Below are positions 61,119 to 64,000 of a stretch of 64,000 nucleotides of DNA, one piece after another. Made by a program: the position numbers and the translations under genes. This DNA is from Sipunculus nudus. Its lineage: Eukaryota; Annelida; Sipuncula; Golfingiida; Sipunculidae. The stretch's first letter is position 1, and the number at the start of each line of letters is the position of its first letter. The notes beneath the pieces are model-generated. The model was not told the DNA's origin and did not search any database. It saw only the letters and a list, made by a program, of their open reading frames with translations. The stretch is from contig CM049313.1 of the NCBI GenBank assembly GCA_026874595.1, positions 27,714,008 to 27,778,007 of the forward strand, read 5' to 3'.

Positions 61119-61719
61119 CGTCTGTGTGGAGAATGTGTACCAATGGGTACTCGCGGGCAAACCATTCTCATCACAGAAGATTTATTTATAAATGTCAAGG
61201 ATAAATCTCCTGCAGACATTCAAACGCTCAGCACGGTTTTACGCCGATTATACTTCATAGATCTTAATAGTTTCTTATATAGTATGGGAGTGAATTTCTG
61301 TAAGGGCTCAAATAAACAAAATCGTTCAACCCACAACACAGCCAAGGGCTGACTTGATATTATGGCAGTCTGACACCTATGGAGCACTGTCTAATTGTGG
61401 TATCAGTTTTGTGCTACTGACTTTTTGTAGTCGACGCTTTACTGTTAGAGCTGGAAAATGATTAGGGGTAGGGGTACCTTAAATGGAATATCTTGGCTTC
61501 TAATCAACCAATTTTCATAATAAAGATATCACTGGAAAGGTCTTTAAGGGGTTATCTTCATATGTTACAACAAAGTATATAAAATAAAAACACATTTTTA
61601 GGAAATAAAAATGCTAAGTCCAATAACAAAATCTTGATTTTTATTATAGTTTCCCATTTTACTTTTAAATGGTTGGTCAACCTTTCAATATTTACTGAGA
61701 AATTATGCATGCTGATAGA
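61119..61719. other. Intergenic, no supported gene
   Basis: Short frames without domains; no repeat family recognised. Confidence 0.3.
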
Positions 61720-64000
61720 AACAAGTGGCCCATGGGCCGTGAAGCTCAGCTGAATTGAAGGACTCAAAGACTCTAAGAGTGCTCAAAATCAAGCATTATG
61801 CCAGAAGACCTTAGACATTGGGTACAATGACCTTATTCTACATACAGCTACTACCATTTGTGTCTATCCGACAAATAGAGTGTTAAAATCATATTCTTTC
61901 ACACAGCTTGCAGAATATAGGTCACAGTGATATTCTTTCAGGTTTCCAAGAATTTTTTACAGGAACCATCTCAATCAAATTAGAAGTTTTTAGGTCCAAC
62001 TGTAACAAATCATGCAAATCGGTCCTATAGAGTGCTCAAATCATGTTCTTTCATGTATATTACAGAAAATAGGTCACTATGACCTAATTAAAGGGTTCCA
62101 AGGAGATTTACCCAAGACCTCCCCCTGTGTACAGCTAAAGATTCTACGTCTAAGGGTTACTATTGTAAAATTCAGAATAATAATACAGGTGGCACCCACC
62201 ACCAGTCTGCAGGAACTGATGAAACACTCCATGATCAATATGCATACAAATAACCATGGCGATCAATGCATAAGTTATTCAGATACTGGAGCTTATGTAT
62301 CAAATTTTTAATTATTCTGGGGGGTACCTCGGAGCCTCATAGCTCAAAGGACATGGGAAACAGAGATCTAATTTAGGGTTTCCAAACCAGAGTTTTCATG
62401 GAACTCCCTTGATGTGAATTTAAAAGGTTCAAGATCCACTGATTAAGATTTGAGCCCTGTTAACAGTCGACCGCTTCATTTGAAGGTCTCAAAAATAGAC
62501 CAAAAATGCGTAGAAATTAAAAAAAAATACAAGAAGCGCCTCCAGTCTGCAGGAACTGATGAAACACTCCATGATCAATATGCATGCAAAGAATCAAGGC
62601 GACCAAGGCATCAGTTGTTCAGTTACTGGAGCTTTTGTATCAAATCATCAATTATTCTGGGGGCTTCTTATGAGCTCAATAGCTCCGAGGATATAGGTAA
62701 CACAGACTCTAATTTCAGGTTTCCAAGGTGATTTCCCTAGGACCTCCCTGGGTGTACAGTTAAAAGATTCTAGGTCTAATGGTTACGATTTGTGCCCTAT
62801 TAACAGATGACCGCTTCATTTGGTCTCAAAAATAGGAAAAACAGGCGGGACCAGTCTGCAGGAACTGATGAAACACTCCATGATCAATATGCATGCAAAG
62901 AATCAAGGCGACCAAGGCATCAGTTATTCAGATACTGGAGCTTTTGTATCAAATCATCAATTATTCTGGGGGCGGCTTATGAGCTCCATAGCTCCGAGGA
63001 TATAGGTAACACAGACTCTAATTTCAGGGTTCCAAGGTGATTTCCCTAGGACCTCCCTGGGTGTACAGTTAAAAGATTCTAGGTCTAATGGTTACGATTT
63101 GTGCCCTGTTAACAGATGACCGCTTCATTTGGTCTCAAAAATAGGAAAAACATGCGCGACCAGTCTGCCGGAACTGATGAAACACTCCATGATCAATATG
63201 CATGCACAGAATCAAGGCGACCATGGCATCAGTTATTGAGATACTGGAGCTTTTGTATCAAATCATCAATTATTCTGGGGGCTTCTTATGAGCTCCATAG
63301 CTCCGAGGATATAGGTAACACAGACTCTAATTTCAGGTTTCCAAGGTGATTTCCCTAGGACCTCCCTAGGTGTACAGTTAAAAGATTCTAGGTCTAATGG
63401 TTACGATTTGTGCCCTGTTAACAGATGAACGCTTCATTTGGTCTCAAAAATAGGAAAAACATGCGCGACCAGTCTGCAGGTACTGATGAAATACTCCATG
63501 ATCAATATGCATGCAAAGAATCAAGGCGACCAAGGCATCAGTTATTCAGATACTGGAGCTTTTGTATCAAATCATCAATTATTCTGAGGGCTTCTTATGA
63601 GCTCCATAGCTCCGAGGATATAGGTAACACAGACTTTAATTTCAGGTTTCCAAGGTGATTTCCCTAGGAACTCCCTGGGTGTACAGTTAAAAGATTCTAG
63701 GTCTAATGGTTACGATTTGTGCCCTGTTAACAGATGACCGCTTCATTTGGTCTCAAAAATAGGAAAAACATGCGCGACCAGTCTGCAGGAACTGATGAAA
63801 TACTCCATGATCAATAGGCATGCAAAGAATCAAGGCGACCAAGGCATCAGTTATTCAGATACTGGAGCTTTTGTATCAAATCATCAATTATTCTGGGGGC
63901 TTCTTATGAGCTCCATAGCTCCGAGGATATAGGTAACACAGACTTTAATTTCAGGTTTCCAAGGTGATTTCCCTAGGACCTCCCTGGGTGTACAGTTAAA
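61720..64000 (+). mobile_element. H1 element with 309-bp repeats, runs off window
   Basis: The 5' end AACAAGTGGCCCATGGGCCG (a compensated palindrome variant) with GAAGCTCAGCTGA begins at 61720. After diverged short core units (with AGGTCACTATGACCT at 62071-62085) come six copies of a unit marked by CCAGTCTGCAGGAACTGATG at about 62206, 62542, 62850, 63159, 63468 and 63778. The last four spacings are 308-310 bp, with only a few differences per unit. Because 309 is a multiple of three, each unit shows the same 77-codon frame; it has no domain and is judged non-coding. The 3' hairpin lies beyond the window. Confidence 0.65.

Noticed and set aside
62807-63658. Series of near-identical 77-codon frames
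   Set aside because: They follow from a 309-bp tandem repeat in a non-coding transposon core; the same DNA in other H1 copies is frameshifted.

Overview
This window is repeat-dominated metazoan nuclear DNA. The base composition is AT-rich, there are no dense ORFs, one intron-bearing host gene is recognisable, and there are many nested transposable elements, minisatellites and (TA)n tracts. The abundance of non-autonomous elements with tandem-repeat cores, a 5' sub-terminal motif and a 3' hairpin (HINE/pearl style) resembles bivalve mollusc genomes. A bivalve is my best guess, but it is an inference from repeat style, not from a marker gene.

Only one protein-coding gene is convincing: a single-pass membrane protein with leucine-rich repeats on the minus strand at 20616-21689. 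A splice acceptor lies 2 nt before its ATG. It sits between a 44-bp minisatellite (17.3-19.2 kb) and a 38-bp minisatellite (22.2-24.5 kb). Nearly all other open frames are by-products of repeats.

Layout. 0.16-0.68 kb: hAT-type MITE with an 8-bp target duplication. 1.56-4.43 kb: two HINE-like elements of family H1. 4.43-6.87 kb: family H2 element. 5.85-11.97 kb: tandem segmental duplication of a 3058-bp unit. 13.46-14.95 kb: family H3, 180-bp core repeats. 16.27-17.27 kb: family H4, 145-bp core repeats. 17.3-19.2 kb: 44-bp minisatellite split by an H2 insertion. 20.6-21.7 kb: LRR gene. 22.2-24.5 kb: 38-bp array. 26.1-37.0 kb: long H1-type elements, several joined end to end. 37.56-42.63 kb: hAT element (TSD CCTTGTGG) carrying a 3.9-kb H2 insertion whose empty site is visible. 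42.65-43.08 kb: second copy of the first MITE. 43.66-45.00 kb: long-TIR transposon. 45.11-47.47 kb: TTAA-flanked long-inverted-repeat element. 49.39-54.81 kb: Mutator-like element with 9-bp TSDs, holding a complete non-autonomous LTR retrotransposon with two apparently identical 803-bp LTRs. 56.1-59.4 kb: H1 array with three successive 3' ends. 59.6-60.4 kb: probable solo LTR. 61.7-64.0 kb: H1 element with 309-bp repeats running off the window.

The most distinctive signals are in the non-coding cores: a perfect 12-bp palindrome GGTGGCGCCACC shared by two families with unrelated ends; perfect inverted AGGTCA half-sites with a 3-bp spacer (nuclear-receptor IR3); and, in a neighbouring subfamily, AGGTCA direct repeats (DR1/DR0). 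No autonomous transposase, Rep/helicase or reverse transcriptase is readable, so every mobile element here appears to be non-autonomous.
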